Source: Asaia sp003994335
GTDB lineage: Bacteria; Pseudomonadota; Alphaproteobacteria; Acetobacterales; Acetobacteraceae
Length of the DNA stretch: 64,000 nt
Direction of reading: 5' to 3'
Assembly: GCF_037151175.1 (NCBI RefSeq)
Contig: NZ_JBBCOR010000006.1
Location: 62,001-126,000 of the forward strand
Shown here: piece by piece, positions 43,798 through 53,230 of the stretch
Layout of the letters: each line of letters begins with the position of its first letter
Position numbering within the stretch: the first letter of the stretch is position 1
Made by a program: the position numbers and the translations under genes
Notes under the pieces: model-generated
What the model saw: the letters and a program-made list of their open reading frames with translations, nothing else
Databases searched by the model: none
Told to the model about the DNA's origin: nothing

Positions 43798-45123
43798 TCA
43801 GCCTGCGGAGACGGATCTGTGACGCTCGCCCATGACATAGGTTGCGGCGATCGCCCGGTCATCACCGAGCATCGAAAGCGCGAAGAGAAGATCCGAGGCG
43901 TTCTCGGCCCGCTCACTGCGCTGACGCAGGATCGGGGTTGCCATGGGATCGAGCACGCAGAGATCCGCCTCGATACCCGGCTCGAGCTGGCCGATCAGCG
44001 CATCGAGCCCGAGGGCTCTGGCGGCGCCCGTCGTCGCGAGCCAGTAGGATTGAACCGGATGCAGGCTGGTTCCATGTGCCTGTGCCGCCGTGTACGCGTC
44101 GTTCATGACGCGCAGCATCGAAAGGCTGTTGCCACCGCCAATATCCGTGCCAAGGGCGACATGAACGGGTCGATCGCGCTTGACGGCATCCAGAAGACGA
44201 AAGGCTCCGCTGCCAAGAAAGGCATTCGAAGTGGGGCAATGGGCGAGCGTGCACCCTGAATGGGCGCAGCGGGTGAGATCCTGCTCGGTCACGTGGACAG
44301 CGTGGCCAAATATACTTCTGGGGCGGACGAGTCCTGCCTTGTCGTACACGTCCAGATAGCTGCGCCTATGGGGAAAGAGCGCACGCACCCAGAGCTCCTC
44401 CTGCACAGTCTCGAGAAGATGCGTCTGCATGAAGAGATCGGGTGCGGTGTCGAGCAGGGCGCCTGCCAGTTCAAGCTGTTCCTCCGTGCTGGTAGGAGCA
44501 AAACGTGGGGTGACGGCGTAGTGGGCGCGGCCCTTGCCATGCCATTTCTCGATCAACGCGTGGGACTGGTCGTACCCGCTCCGAGCCGTGTCGCGCAGAT
44601 AATCCGGTGCGTTGCGGTCCATCAGCACCTTCCCCGCGATCATGCGTGTATTGCGCGACCGGGACTCGGTGAAGAACGCCTCGACCGATTCCGGATGGAC
44701 CGTGCAATAGACGGCGGCTGTCGTGGTGCCTTGGGTCAGCAGCGTATCCAGGAACATCGAGGCCACCCGGTGGGCATAGGCGGGCTCGGCAAACCGGTGC
44801 TCCTCGGGGAAAACGTAGCGTTCGAGCCAGGAAAGCAATTGTTCGCCATAGGAGGCGATGACACCGAATTGCGGATAATGCACATGGGCGTCGATGAATC
44901 CCGGTCCGATCAGGCAGGCGCCGTGATCGATGACCGTCATGTCGGGAGGTAACGTCCTGCGCAGCGTCTCCCAGGCGCCGATAGCGGCGATGCGCCCTTT
45001 CTCGATCACGACCACGCTGCCTGGTTCGGCCCTGAGGGCCTCCTCAGGGGGCATCTCGAACGGGTTGCCTACGAAGCGCAAGGTGGTGCCGCGCAGGGCA
45101 AGAGAGGGCAGAATGCGCGTCAT
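43798..45123 (-). CDS. guaD: Guanine deaminase
   Basis: GuaD converts guanine to xanthine and ammonia with a zinc ion, in purine salvage or catabolism. The amidohydrolase zinc ligands are visible: HVH at 80-82 (FIDAHVHYPQ), MQTHLLE, GHAVHVTE, and the Asp in GTDIGGGNSLSM. PRFAPTST is typical of guanine deaminase rather than other amidohydrolases. 441 residues. The ATG overlaps the stop of the FUSC transporter upstream by 4 bases. Confidence 0.93.
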   Translation of the reverse strand: MTRILPSLALRGTTLRFVGNPFEMPPEEALRAEPGSVVVIEKGRIAAIGAWETLRRTLPPDMTVIDHGACLIGPGFIDAHVHYPQFGVIASYGEQLLSWLERYVFPEEHRFAEPAYAHRVASMFLDTLLTQGTTTAAVYCTVHPESVEAFFTESRSRNTRMIAGKVLMDRNAPDYLRDTARSGYDQSHALIEKWHGKGRAHYAVTPRFAPTSTEEQLELAGALLDTAPDLFMQTHLLETVQEELWVRALFPHRRSYLDVYDKAGLVRPRSIFGHAVHVTEQDLTRCAHSGCTLAHCPTSNAFLGSGAFRLLDAVKRDRPVHVALGTDIGGGNSLSMLRVMNDAYTAAQAHGTSLHPVQSYWLATTGAARALGLDALIGQLEPGIEADLCVLDPMATPILRQRSERAENASDLLFALSMLGDDRAIAATYVMGERHRSVSAG

Positions 45124-47294
45124 CGCAGCGTTTCCAGAACTGTATGGCTGGTGAATTTATGGGTTTCGTCGAGGAAGGCCGCATTGGCGACGAGTTCATC
45201 GCGGATCACCACCAGATAGGAGATGCCACGGATGAGCTCAAGTCGCGTGACCAGATCCGTCTCGGTGCGATCGAGTGCGCGTAGCCGGCGTACGGCTGCT
45301 GCGGCGATGCGGGCGGGTCGGTCATGTCTGTCACGGGTATATTCCATGCGGTCCAGCAGCAATTCGATGGGACGACGCGCCGTAACGGGCAGGTGCTCGC
45401 GATCAAGCAATGTGCGGAGTCGGATGGCGTTGAGCCCGATCGTCATCACTGCAAGCGTGCCCTGCAGATAGCTCTCGACGATGGGCAGGGGAGACGGGCC
45501 AGCATGGCGTATCAGGCGCGCAAAACGGTCGATATTGCGACCGATCCACTGGCGCGTTTCGGGTGCCTTGCGCAGGTGGCACAGCGCGCGCAACTCGTCC
45601 AGCATCTGACGGCGCAATCTCAGGCGCTCCGATTGGGGGTTGAATGGCAGGAAGGTGTGAAACACCAGCACGGCGGCTGAGGCGGCCATGACTGTGGCCA
45701 TTGCGCCGTTATAGAAAGCGATCTCATCAAGACGGTGATGGTTCTGTACGCCCACCATACTGGGCATGAGCAGCCCGTAGGCCGCGGCTGCACCCGCTGT
45801 GGCGGCGTTGACCCGCGCGAGGCCGCCTATGAACATGGCCGGTCCAAAGGCCATGATGAACATCTCATAGGTGTCGAATTTCGGGACGAAGATGAAGGTC
45901 AGGATACCTCCGGCCACCACGGACCAGAGCGTTCCCTTGAGGAAGGTGGTCGTTCCGAGAACCGGATTTTCCTGCGTGGCGAAGAGCCCGCAGATCAGCG
46001 CTGTCATCGAGATGAAGCCTGTTCCGTTGGGCCAGGCCGTGACCTCCCAGACCAGGGCTGTGAACAAGACGGCGGCCATCACGCGCAGACCGTTATTGAT
46101 CGCGTTGCGCGGGTCGTGGTGGGACTGAAGCTTGAAATGGAAGCGGTCGCCCGGGATCAGATGGGTGCTGGCGTCATATTCGATGATTGCGATTTCCAGG
46201 TCATTCAGCAATTCGCCCAGCGCCACATGCAGCACGCGTTCATCGACCGGACCAAGCTCGACAACCGGCTCCTGATCGGATCGGACGAAGGGGGCTGCAT
46301 GGATCCGGCATTCCTCGATGAGCAGATGCAACTCACCCAGAATCGACTGTATGGGCTCACGCCCAGTCAGGCGCGACTCGAGACTGCGCAGAAAGATCTG
46401 GGCATGGTGGGACGTCTCGCGAAAACTGCCATGGCTGTGGGCAAGCGCGGCCAGTCGTGCCGCCATGCCAAAACCGCGTGAAAGGAGAATGGACACGGCC
46501 GCCAGCGCGGCGCGGGCGTGATCGCCCTCGTGTCCATGAGGACCCATTTCGATCTCGGCGAATTCGATCTCGCTGTTCAGACGCAGAATGGTGGCGAAAA
46601 GCTCGCGCGCCTTGCGCGGCGTTGTCGCTGCGTCCGACAGGATATCGGCGATCGAAAGCGACACCAGAGAGAGCGCGGTCTGCAGCTTGTTGCGCACGGC
46701 CTGTCTGGCGTGACGTTCCTGACTGGTGGCGAAGACGAGCCCCATCCCAGCCTCGCAGAGCACGCCCAGGGCGATATAGGTCGAGCGTGAGACCGCGATC
46801 ATGAACACGTTCTCCGGGTCATAGACCGCGCCCATTGCGATGATGGCGCAGGTATAGCCGGAGAGTACGAGGGCATAGGACCTGAAATTACTGACGAACG
46901 TGGCGATGCCGGCGCAAAGCCCCATCCAGAGCGCCAGGGTCAGGAAAAAGAGCAGAGGCTGCTGCGGAAAGACTGTGAACAGCCCGATGGCAGCGACGGC
47001 GCCAATCACGGTGCCCACGATACGCCAGCGTGCCTTGGAAAGGCTCTCTCCACGCGTCCCCTGGGCGACCGCCCATACCGTCATGGTGGCCCAGATCGGA
47101 CTGTCGAGTTCCATCCACATGGCGATGCCGAGAGCGAGCAGCGCCGCAATTGTATTGCGCAGCGCAAATTCGACCGCCTGGGGCGACGGAGCATAAAGCC
47201 ACGCCCATTTCTCCCGACGCGGCATGAACGCGAGGCGTCCGGCAGGCTGGAGTGGTAGGCTGAACAGATGGGAGAGGGAACGCCAGACGGGCAC
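45120..47294 (-). CDS. FUSC-family inner-membrane protein (aromatic acid exporter-like)
   Basis: The 724-residue protein has two membrane blocks of about six segments each (about 45-190 and 420-565), separated and followed by soluble helical regions. This is the FUSC/AaeB/YccS layout of putative efflux proteins. ALRNTIAALLALGIAMWMEL and WATMTVWAVAQG in block 1 are repeated in kind by NGLRVMAAVLFTALVWEVTAWPNG in block 2. It overlaps guaD by 4 bases, which may hint at purine or aromatic export, but that is inference. A later Met at residue 24 is an alternative start. Confidence 0.85.
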   Translation of the reverse strand: MPVWRSLSHLFSLPLQPAGRLAFMPRREKWAWLYAPSPQAVEFALRNTIAALLALGIAMWMELDSPIWATMTVWAVAQGTRGESLSKARWRIVGTVIGAVAAIGLFTVFPQQPLLFFLTLALWMGLCAGIATFVSNFRSYALVLSGYTCAIIAMGAVYDPENVFMIAVSRSTYIALGVLCEAGMGLVFATSQERHARQAVRNKLQTALSLVSLSIADILSDAATTPRKARELFATILRLNSEIEFAEIEMGPHGHEGDHARAALAAVSILLSRGFGMAARLAALAHSHGSFRETSHHAQIFLRSLESRLTGREPIQSILGELHLLIEECRIHAAPFVRSDQEPVVELGPVDERVLHVALGELLNDLEIAIIEYDASTHLIPGDRFHFKLQSHHDPRNAINNGLRVMAAVLFTALVWEVTAWPNGTGFISMTALICGLFATQENPVLGTTTFLKGTLWSVVAGGILTFIFVPKFDTYEMFIMAFGPAMFIGGLARVNAATAGAAAAYGLLMPSMVGVQNHHRLDEIAFYNGAMATVMAASAAVLVFHTFLPFNPQSERLRLRRQMLDELRALCHLRKAPETRQWIGRNIDRFARLIRHAGPSPLPIVESYLQGTLAVMTIGLNAIRLRTLLDREHLPVTARRPIELLLDRMEYTRDRHDRPARIAAAAVRRLRALDRTETDLVTRLELIRGISYLVVIRDELVANAAFLDETHKFTSHTVLETLR

Positions 47295-48569
47295 GAGCGG
47301 GATTTACACCGTTGCAGAAGGCCGAAAAGAGCCGGGGCCGAGTATGATGGCAGTCGGGCTACTGCAAGAAAAGCGCCCAGGCCACTGTGCGAACTTAACA
47401 TTCAGTAAGGCCAGGCCTTCGGTCGGATATGAAGGCGCCTTGTGCTGTAGCCAAACGCCAGATCAGAGCGCGTTGGGGTGAAGCGAAAGCATGGGGTCGA
47501 CAGAGCCGGGCCAACGTCGCCGCTCAAGCTCAGTCGCCGCATCGTCATGCACGGTCATCTTCACAGGCTGTCTCAGGGAGGGCGTCAGGGGCGATCCTTG
47601 CAAGGACGCGCGCGCGATAGCATGCGGGGTGTCGCCTCCTGGTTAGGTGAGGCGCCGGGCGCGCATCGCGCTGATTCTCATATCGAGCTCCGTCCGGCTG
47701 AACGGAATTGGGCGTCAAGTTTCCTGGGGCGCCGTCTTCGCGCGAGGCATGCTCCCTGGGTGAAGCATGGTCATGGAACTCCAAGTAATCTGAGATGACG
47801 ATAGCGAACCCGGGGAGGGCGGCCAGATACAGAAATGGCGGCGTATCAATACTTCCTCGCACATGTTCAGCGGCGTTGGGCCGCGCCCTGAGAGGGGGCA
47901 TTTTGGAGGAATTTCACGCAAATTCTGACCGGGGAGACAAGGTTGATGCCGCTATTGCTGATTTCAACCACGCTGCGGCGGATCGGTAGTTATAAAGAAA
48001 GCTTCTGTTAAAGGTCTGTTCACTCAATGAAATCGATCCAATCAACAATGTAGCCATAAAGAGCGGCTATGATCCTCGCCAGGACCCGATCATGAAAACC
48101 CGTGATAACCGAGTCGGAACAATTGTTACCAAACCGGTTACAGAGAGGGCTGGGGGAATGAGGTCTTGCCGCTATCAACGAACACCACGACGTAGGGGGC
48201 CGATATCGGATGTTTTCAAAAGGAAATCGTGAGGCTAATCTATAGCGCCGGGAAAAATTTTGTAATCTGACGACATGGAGAGAAAATCAACTCGTGCGCA
48301 GCGCGATTTAGTAGAAATTTTACAATCGATAACTATTGTATTTTCACGGGTTTTGACGAGGTGTTCTGAAAATTACACAGGTCTTCATCCGGTAGAGGCA
48401 TTAAATTCTTGCTGGAAAGGGCAAAAAGTCGTGAATTCGAGAGGTCTTTAACGACAAACGAGTCAGATTGTCAAAACAATGGAAGAAAACGTTAAACCTA
48501 TTTACCTCACAAAAGTGATGGTATAAAAGAGCCAGTTAAAAGAGTTAAACTTCAACAAAGAGAAAATAA
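47295..48569. other. 1.27-kb gene-poor region upstream of mucR
   Basis: No gene is supported here. The left part (47295-47930) is GC-rich with overlapping open frames on both strands that lack family features or good ribosome sites; they may be decayed remnants. The right part (about 47980-48569) is AT-rich. It holds several dyads: AACAATTGTT at 48118-48127, TACAAT-N8-ATTGTA at 48321-48340 and TCAC-AAAA-GTGA at 48507-48518, plus a TATAAA at 48522-48527. This AT-rich tract fits the known binding preference of MucR-type proteins, so autoregulation is likely. Confidence 0.5.
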
Positions 48570-49061
48570 ATGTCAGAATCTGAAACCAATGTGGCCCTTC
48601 TCGAACTGACCGCCCAGATCGTTTCCTCTCACGTTGCCAATAACCCGATGACGGGCGAAGACCTGCCCGGCATGATCAAGCAAGTATACAATGCGCTTCA
48701 GGGCGCAGGTCAGGCCGAGCCGGAGCCCGAGCGTCCCCAGCCTGCCGTGCCGATCAAGCGTTCGGTTTTCCCGGACTACATCGTCTGCCTTGAAGACGGT
48801 AAGAAGCTGAAGATGCTGAAGCGCCACCTGCAGAGCGCTTACGGCATGACGCCGGAGCAGTATCGTGAGCGCTGGGGTCTTCCGAGCGACTACCCGCTCG
48901 TGGCTCCCAACTATGCAGAGCGTCGTTCGCATCTTGCTCGCGAAATCGGCTTGGGTCGCAAGATCAACGCCAGTGCTGACAGCGCGCCTCGCGCAACCAC
49001 CGAAGAATCCGCCGAGGGTGAAGAGCGTCCCGCCCGCCGCGGTCGGGCAAAAAAGGCGTAA
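48570..49061 (+). CDS. mucR: MucR/Ros-family transcriptional regulator with degenerate zinc site
   Basis: MucR proteins are global regulators that bind AT-rich DNA with H-NS-like behaviour. The 163-residue protein has an N-terminal oligomerisation helix region (about 5-45), a linker, and the Ros-type DNA-binding domain (about 66-130: DYIVCLEDGKKLKMLKRHL, MTPEQYRERWGLPSDYP). Against Ros, the zinc ligands are Cys73, Asp76, His86 and then Ala90-Tyr91 where Ros has His-His. The metal site is therefore incomplete. The C-tail is basic and disordered. Confidence 0.93.
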   Translation: MSESETNVALLELTAQIVSSHVANNPMTGEDLPGMIKQVYNALQGAGQAEPEPERPQPAVPIKRSVFPDYIVCLEDGKKLKMLKRHLQSAYGMTPEQYRERWGLPSDYPLVAPNYAERRSHLAREIGLGRKINASADSAPRATTEESAEGEERPARRGRAKKA

Positions 49062-49089
49062 TCACGCTTTTAACCTGTAGACGAGACAG

Positions 49090-49125
49090 AAAAGGCAACT
49101 CATCCTGTGATGAGTTGCCTTTTTT
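49090..49125 (+). terminator. Strong intrinsic terminator after mucR
   Basis: A perfect stem of about 15 bp (49090-49104 with 49109-49123) encloses CTGT and runs into TTTTTT. sppA begins only 24 bases downstream with its ribosome site right after the hairpin. sppA must therefore depend on read-through or a promoter inside mucR. Confidence 0.93.
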
Positions 49126-49148
49126 ATTTGCAGGAGCTGAATCGGGTC

Positions 49149-50093
49149 ATGGCAGAGAATCTCGAGCCGCAGGGTGATTTGCGCCTGGTCTACGCGCAGC
49201 AGCGCCGCCGTCTTCTGCTTTGGCGTGGCATTGCAATCGCAGCGCTGATCGTGACCTGCGGGGTTCTGTTCGCCCCGCGCCACGCCGGTCCGCCTGCGGA
49301 TGCGATCGCACGGTTCGAAATCAAGGGAATCATCAGCGATCGGGTGAAGCCGCAGCTTGATGCCATCGCCCGGGCCGGGAGGGATCCTCATATCCAGGGT
49401 CTGCTTCTGGTCATCGATAGCCCGGGTGGCGGTGTGACAGGCGGGGTCGCCATTCATGACGCTATCGCTGCTTTTGCCGCGCGCAAGCCTGTTGCGGTCT
49501 CGATGCAGGGCGTCGCGGCGTCGGCAGGCTACATGATTGCAGTTCCTGCCCAGCGCATTTTTGCCTATCCTTCCACCATCACGGGCTCAATTGGGGTTAT
49601 CATGGTGCGCCCGGATGCATCGGCCCTGCTTGGTCGTATCGGTGTCACAACGGACACCATCACCTCCGGCCCCATGAAGGATCAGTCTCAGCCTTTCGTG
49701 GCGCTGAAGCCGGAGGGACGGGTGATGTTACAAGGAATCGTCGATGATCTGTTCGATCAGTTCGTCACAATGGTTTCGAAAGGGCGCCATCGTTCCGTAG
49801 ACGAGATTCGCCAGCTGGCCGATGGCCGACCCTATACCGGTCGTCAGGCGGTACCACTGCATCTGATCGATCAGATCGGCAATGAGGAGCAGGCGACGCA
49901 GTGGCTCAAGACCCAGATTGCCAACGGCAAGGACCTCCCGGTGCGTGAGCTGCCTCTGCGCAAGTCGGATAAATTCTTCTGGGAACGCGTCTATCACAAA
50001 TTCGGCGGAGACTGGTCCGGCGTGACCGAGGCGATTGAACAGATCACAGCCTATCAGAAACTTGACGGTGCGGTCGCGATTTTGCCACGGTAA
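49149..50093 (+). CDS. sppA: Signal peptide peptidase SppA (36K type)
   Basis: SppA is a membrane-bound serine protease that degrades cleaved signal peptides. It has one N-terminal membrane anchor (about 22-42) and a ClpP-like domain with VIDSPGGGVTGG. The catalytic Ser125 lies in AASAGY and the general-base Lys177 in SGPMKD. The 52-residue distance equals that in Bacillus subtilis SppA (Ser147-Lys199). ATG 49149 (314 residues) follows AGGAG at 49132; an upstream in-frame ATG at 49107 lies within the terminator. Confidence 0.93.
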   Translation: MAENLEPQGDLRLVYAQQRRRLLLWRGIAIAALIVTCGVLFAPRHAGPPADAIARFEIKGIISDRVKPQLDAIARAGRDPHIQGLLLVIDSPGGGVTGGVAIHDAIAAFAARKPVAVSMQGVAASAGYMIAVPAQRIFAYPSTITGSIGVIMVRPDASALLGRIGVTTDTITSGPMKDQSQPFVALKPEGRVMLQGIVDDLFDQFVTMVSKGRHRSVDEIRQLADGRPYTGRQAVPLHLIDQIGNEEQATQWLKTQIANGKDLPVRELPLRKSDKFFWERVYHKFGGDWSGVTEAIEQITAYQKLDGAVAILPR

Positions 50094-50163
50094 CCGTCCC
50101 GATCCGATACGGGCGGGCCGGAATCGCCCTGCCTACAGATTTCGCGAGCGTACAGAGTTTATC

Positions 50164-50460
50164 ATGACCAAATCAGAACTTATCGCCGAATTGTCGGCAG
50201 CGCATCCTCATCTGAGCGCCCGCGATATCGAACTGATCGTCCACACCATTCTGTCGGAAATCTCCTCAGCGCTTGCCAGAGGTGATCGGGTGGAGATACG
50301 CGGTTTCGGTGCTTTTGTGGTGAAGCGGCGTGATGCGCGTCAGGGTCGTAACCCCAGGACAGGTACGACCGTTTCCGTCGGTGAGAAGACGATACCGTTC
50401 TTCAAGGCGGGCAAGGAGTTGCGCGAGCGCGTGAATCACCAGGGCCGCAAGAGCGCCTGA
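50164..50460 (+). CDS. ihfB: Integration host factor beta subunit
   Basis: IHF beta pairs with IHF alpha to bend DNA in replication, recombination and transcription. The 98-residue sequence starts MTKSELIAELSAAHPHLS and has the HU/IHF core VEIRGFGAFVVKRRDAR with GRNPRTG at the DNA-contacting arm. It follows sppA by 70 bases, the usual sppA-ihfB order in this group. The longer frame from 50035 overlaps sppA and is rejected. Confidence 0.96.
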   Translation: MTKSELIAELSAAHPHLSARDIELIVHTILSEISSALARGDRVEIRGFGAFVVKRRDARQGRNPRTGTTVSVGEKTIPFFKAGKELRERVNHQGRKSA

Positions 50461-50473
50461 TGCACAGCTTTGA

Positions 50474-50493
50474 CCCTGAGGGTCGTCTCAGGG
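50474..50493. terminator. Hairpin between convergent ihfB and the LysR gene
   Basis: CCCTGAG (50474-50480) and CTCAGGG (50487-50493) form a 7-bp stem with a 6-base loop in the 27-base gap and run into the LysR stop codon. There is no U-run on either side, so termination is probably inefficient. Confidence 0.45.
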
Positions 50494-51378
50494 CTTGGTC
50501 GGGTGAATCTCGCTCAGCAGGAAATCGCGCAGGACGGTGATGCGCTTGGACATCTTGAGCTCCTCCGGATAGACGAAGAAGGCTTCGACGGTCGGCACGG
50601 GCTCATGGGGCAGGATACGCACCAACTCTGGATGCGCCTGTGCGAGATAGGTGGGGAGTGAGCCTATGCCCGCACCATGCGCAATAGCGGTCGCTATCGC
50701 TGGAAAGCTGTTGATCTCGAGCTTGTTGCGCAGTGAGCCATGTGTCTGGCGACGCACCAGATCCAGCAGCCAGAAGGCATCTGGTAATGGCGGGGAAAGT
50801 CCGGCAAATCCAACCAGGTGGTGCTGTGCCAGATCGGCAATGCTCAAGGGCATCCCATGCTGGTCCAGATAGGCCTGGCTGGAATAAATGGGCATCGGAA
50901 AATTAGCGAGGTGACGCTGGATCAGATCGGCCTGCCTGGGCGGATGCATGCGGATGGCGACGTCGGCCTCTCTCATGCCGAGATCGAGATCCGTATCCTC
51001 CATGATCAGGCTGACCTCGATATCCGGATGGAGTGCGAGGAAGCGCTGTAGCCTCGGCGCCAGCCATCCGAGACCGAAACCTGAAGTCGTGGTGATTTTG
51101 AGCTCGCCCTTCGCCTTGACCTTGCTCTCGCTCAGATAGGCTTGGGTCAGCGACAGCTTCGAGAAGACTTCCCGCACCGTATGGTTGAGTGTCTCACCCT
51201 GCTCGGTCAGGATGAGACCGCGTGCATGACGGTGGAAGAGCGGCACATTTAGTGTTTCTTCCAGCGCGGAAATCTGTCGGGAAACGGCGGACTGGCTCAG
51301 ATTGAGTCGATCTCCGGCATGGGTAAACGACCCCGCCTCGGCAACGGCATGGAAGATTCGCAGTTTGTCCCAGTCCAT
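50488..51378 (-). CDS. LysR-family transcriptional regulator
   Basis: The 296-residue protein has the LysR N-terminal winged HTH (about 1-60: LRIFHAVAEAGSFTHAGDRL then SQSAVSRQISALEE) and the C-terminal effector-binding domain of periplasmic-binding-protein fold. A LysR gene next to trxB on the same strand is common in alphaproteobacteria. Here 173 bases separate them. The effector and targets are unknown. Confidence 0.92.
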   Translation of the reverse strand: MDWDKLRIFHAVAEAGSFTHAGDRLNLSQSAVSRQISALEETLNVPLFHRHARGLILTEQGETLNHTVREVFSKLSLTQAYLSESKVKAKGELKITTTSGFGLGWLAPRLQRFLALHPDIEVSLIMEDTDLDLGMREADVAIRMHPPRQADLIQRHLANFPMPIYSSQAYLDQHGMPLSIADLAQHHLVGFAGLSPPLPDAFWLLDLVRRQTHGSLRNKLEINSFPAIATAIAHGAGIGSLPTYLAQAHPELVRILPHEPVPTVEAFFVYPEELKMSKRITVLRDFLLSEIHPTKP

Positions 51379-51551
51379 GCGGCTTTCCTAGAGCTCGTCT
51401 TCGACCGCGCGAAAATGGGGCATCGCATGATCGGTATCCTGCGCTGTTCCATGCGGTCATGCAATCTTGATCACTCTGACTTGGCAGCATTCCACGGCGC
51501 TGCCAAGTCATTTTATGCGGGGGATCTTACGCAGAAATAACGATCTTTGAC

Positions 51552-52508
51552 TCAGGAAAGTCCAGCCAGTAGATGCTCGGCCTCGAGCGCTGCCATACAA
51601 CCGGTGCCAGCCGCGGTAATAGCCTGTCTGAATTTCTTGTCCTGCACGTCGCCTGCCGCGAATACGCCCGGCACGGAGGTCTGAGTGCTTCCTGGTACGG
51701 TGATGATATAGCCCTCGGGATCACAGGCAATGGTGTCGCGAAACGGTGCCGTGTTGGGGCTGTGGCCAATGGCCACGAAGACGCCGTCTACAGCCAGTTC
51801 CTGCTCCGCCCCTGACTGCGTGTCGCGCAGTCGAACGCCACAGACGGTTTCCGGCTTGCCCGCACCCAGGATTTCCTCAACCGCATGGTTCCACAAGACG
51901 GTGATCTTTGGATTGGCGAAAAGACGATCCTGCAGGATGCGCTCGGCACGCAGTGTGTCCCGTCGATGGATAAGCGTGACATGGTCGGCATGGTGGGTCA
52001 GGTACAGTGCCTCTTCCACCGCCGTATTCCCGCCGCCAATCACGGCAACCTTCTTCCCGCGATAGAAGAACCCGTCGCACGTGGCACAGGCCGAAACGCC
52101 GCCGCTCTGCAGGCGGGCCTCGGAGGGAAGGCCAAGCCATTTCGCCTGGGCGCCCGTGGCGATCACGACGGTCCGCGCGAAATATCGTGCGCCCGAATCC
52201 GCAGTCAGAGTGAAATACCCATCGTCGGTCTTCTGATCGAGGCGGCATTCCGTGATCAGGTCATAATGCATCTCGGTGCCGACATGCTCGGCCTGAAGGC
52301 GCATCTGCTCGACCAGCCACGGACCCTGAACGGGCTCTGCAAATCCCGGATAATTCTCGACATCGGTGGTGATCGTCAGTTGTCCACCCGGCTGAAGCCC
52401 CGCCACGAGAATCGGCTTGAGATTGGCACGCGCCGCATAGATGGCGGCTGTGTAGCCCGCAGGCCCGGCACCGATGACGAGCAGATCGGTCTTGAAACTC
52501 TGGGTCAC
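51552..52508 (-). CDS. trxB: Thioredoxin reductase
   Basis: TrxB passes electrons from NADPH through FAD and a redox disulfide to thioredoxin. The FAD site GAGPAG is at residues 13-18, the redox-active CATC at 141-144, the NADPH motif VIGGGNTAVEEA follows, and the C-terminal FAD motif FAAGDVQDKKFRQ is near 285. The GTG at 52508 gives 318 residues and is preceded by GAGGA 8 bases upstream; a longer frame to 52748 would run through the divergent lrp start. Confidence 0.96.
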   Translation of the reverse strand: MTQSFKTDLLVIGAGPAGYTAAIYAARANLKPILVAGLQPGGQLTITTDVENYPGFAEPVQGPWLVEQMRLQAEHVGTEMHYDLITECRLDQKTDDGYFTLTADSGARYFARTVVIATGAQAKWLGLPSEARLQSGGVSACATCDGFFYRGKKVAVIGGGNTAVEEALYLTHHADHVTLIHRRDTLRAERILQDRLFANPKITVLWNHAVEEILGAGKPETVCGVRLRDTQSGAEQELAVDGVFVAIGHSPNTAPFRDTIACDPEGYIITVPGSTQTSVPGVFAAGDVQDKKFRQAITAAGTGCMAALEAEHLLAGLS

Positions 52509-52660
52509 TGATTGGGTCCTCGATCGGGGTCCGAAGCCGCTAGCGTCGGACCGATATGACATGACAAGTGTGAAGAGACATGGCTCTTGGTTCAGGATGC
52601 AGATATAGGTGATGCAGCGCGCCTGCCAACCGACTAGTTTTGACCGACCCCACGGTGACG

Positions 52661-53230
52661 ATGACTGACCACGACCCAGACGACCATATTCCCCATCATC
52701 ATGCGTCGAGAGGCGATTCGCCTCTGGGGAGTTCCTCTTCCGCATCATCCTCAGGTCAGACGGGTGGCGGGATCGTCGATCTGGACTCGATCGACCGGCA
52801 GATCGTCGCTGAATTGCAGCGCGACGGCCGCATGACCAATGTCGAGCTGGCCCGCCGGACCGGAATCTCCGCGCCGCCCTGTCTGCGCCGTGTGAGAAGG
52901 CTGGAGGAGATCGGGGTCATTGAGGGCTATCATGCCGATGTCGACGCCTCACGCCTGGGCTGGTCACTCACCTTTTTCGCCCTGATCGGGCTGGAAAGCC
53001 AGAAAGGCAGCGTGCTCGAGGCCTTCGAGGCTGAAGTTGCCGACTGGGCAGAAGTGCGCGAGTGCCACATGATCCGTGGCGGCGGCGATTTTCTCGTACG
53101 TCTTGTTGCCCGTGATGCAGCCCATCAGAATTACCTGACCAAACGCCTGACCGATCTGGATCATGTCGTGCGGGTGCAGACATTGCAGACCATACGCACC
53201 AGTCTGAACAGGGCCGGTGTTCCCGTATGA
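52661..53230 (+). CDS. Lrp/AsnC-family transcriptional regulator
   Basis: Residues 39-95 form the AsnC-type HTH (LDSIDRQIVAELQRDGRMTN, ELARRTGISAPPCLRRV) and about 100-185 the RAM ligand-binding domain (HMIRGGGDFLVRLV). The first 38 residues are disordered, rich in His, Ser, Asp and Pro, an extension not usual for Lrp. ATG 52661 is chosen; a TTG at 52640 is possible, and neither has a strong ribosome site. It overlaps the next gene by 4 bases, so the regulator is in the same operon as two glycosyltransferases, and divergent from trxB. Confidence 0.9.
   Translation: MTDHDPDDHIPHHHASRGDSPLGSSSSASSSGQTGGGIVDLDSIDRQIVAELQRDGRMTNVELARRTGISAPPCLRRVRRLEEIGVIEGYHADVDASRLGWSLTFFALIGLESQKGSVLEAFEAEVADWAEVRECHMIRGGGDFLVRLVARDAAHQNYLTKRLTDLDHVVRVQTLQTIRTSLNRAGVPV

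Noticed and set aside
47478..47901. Overlapping open frames on both strands upstream of mucR
   Set aside because: No ribosome site, no recognisable domain, and compositions typical of non-coding GC-rich DNA. Kept only as a note in the region entry.
47980..48569. Replication origin in the AT-rich region before mucR
   Set aside because: No clustered DnaA boxes (TTATCCACA-like) were seen and none of the genes usually next to alphaproteobacterial oriC are nearby.
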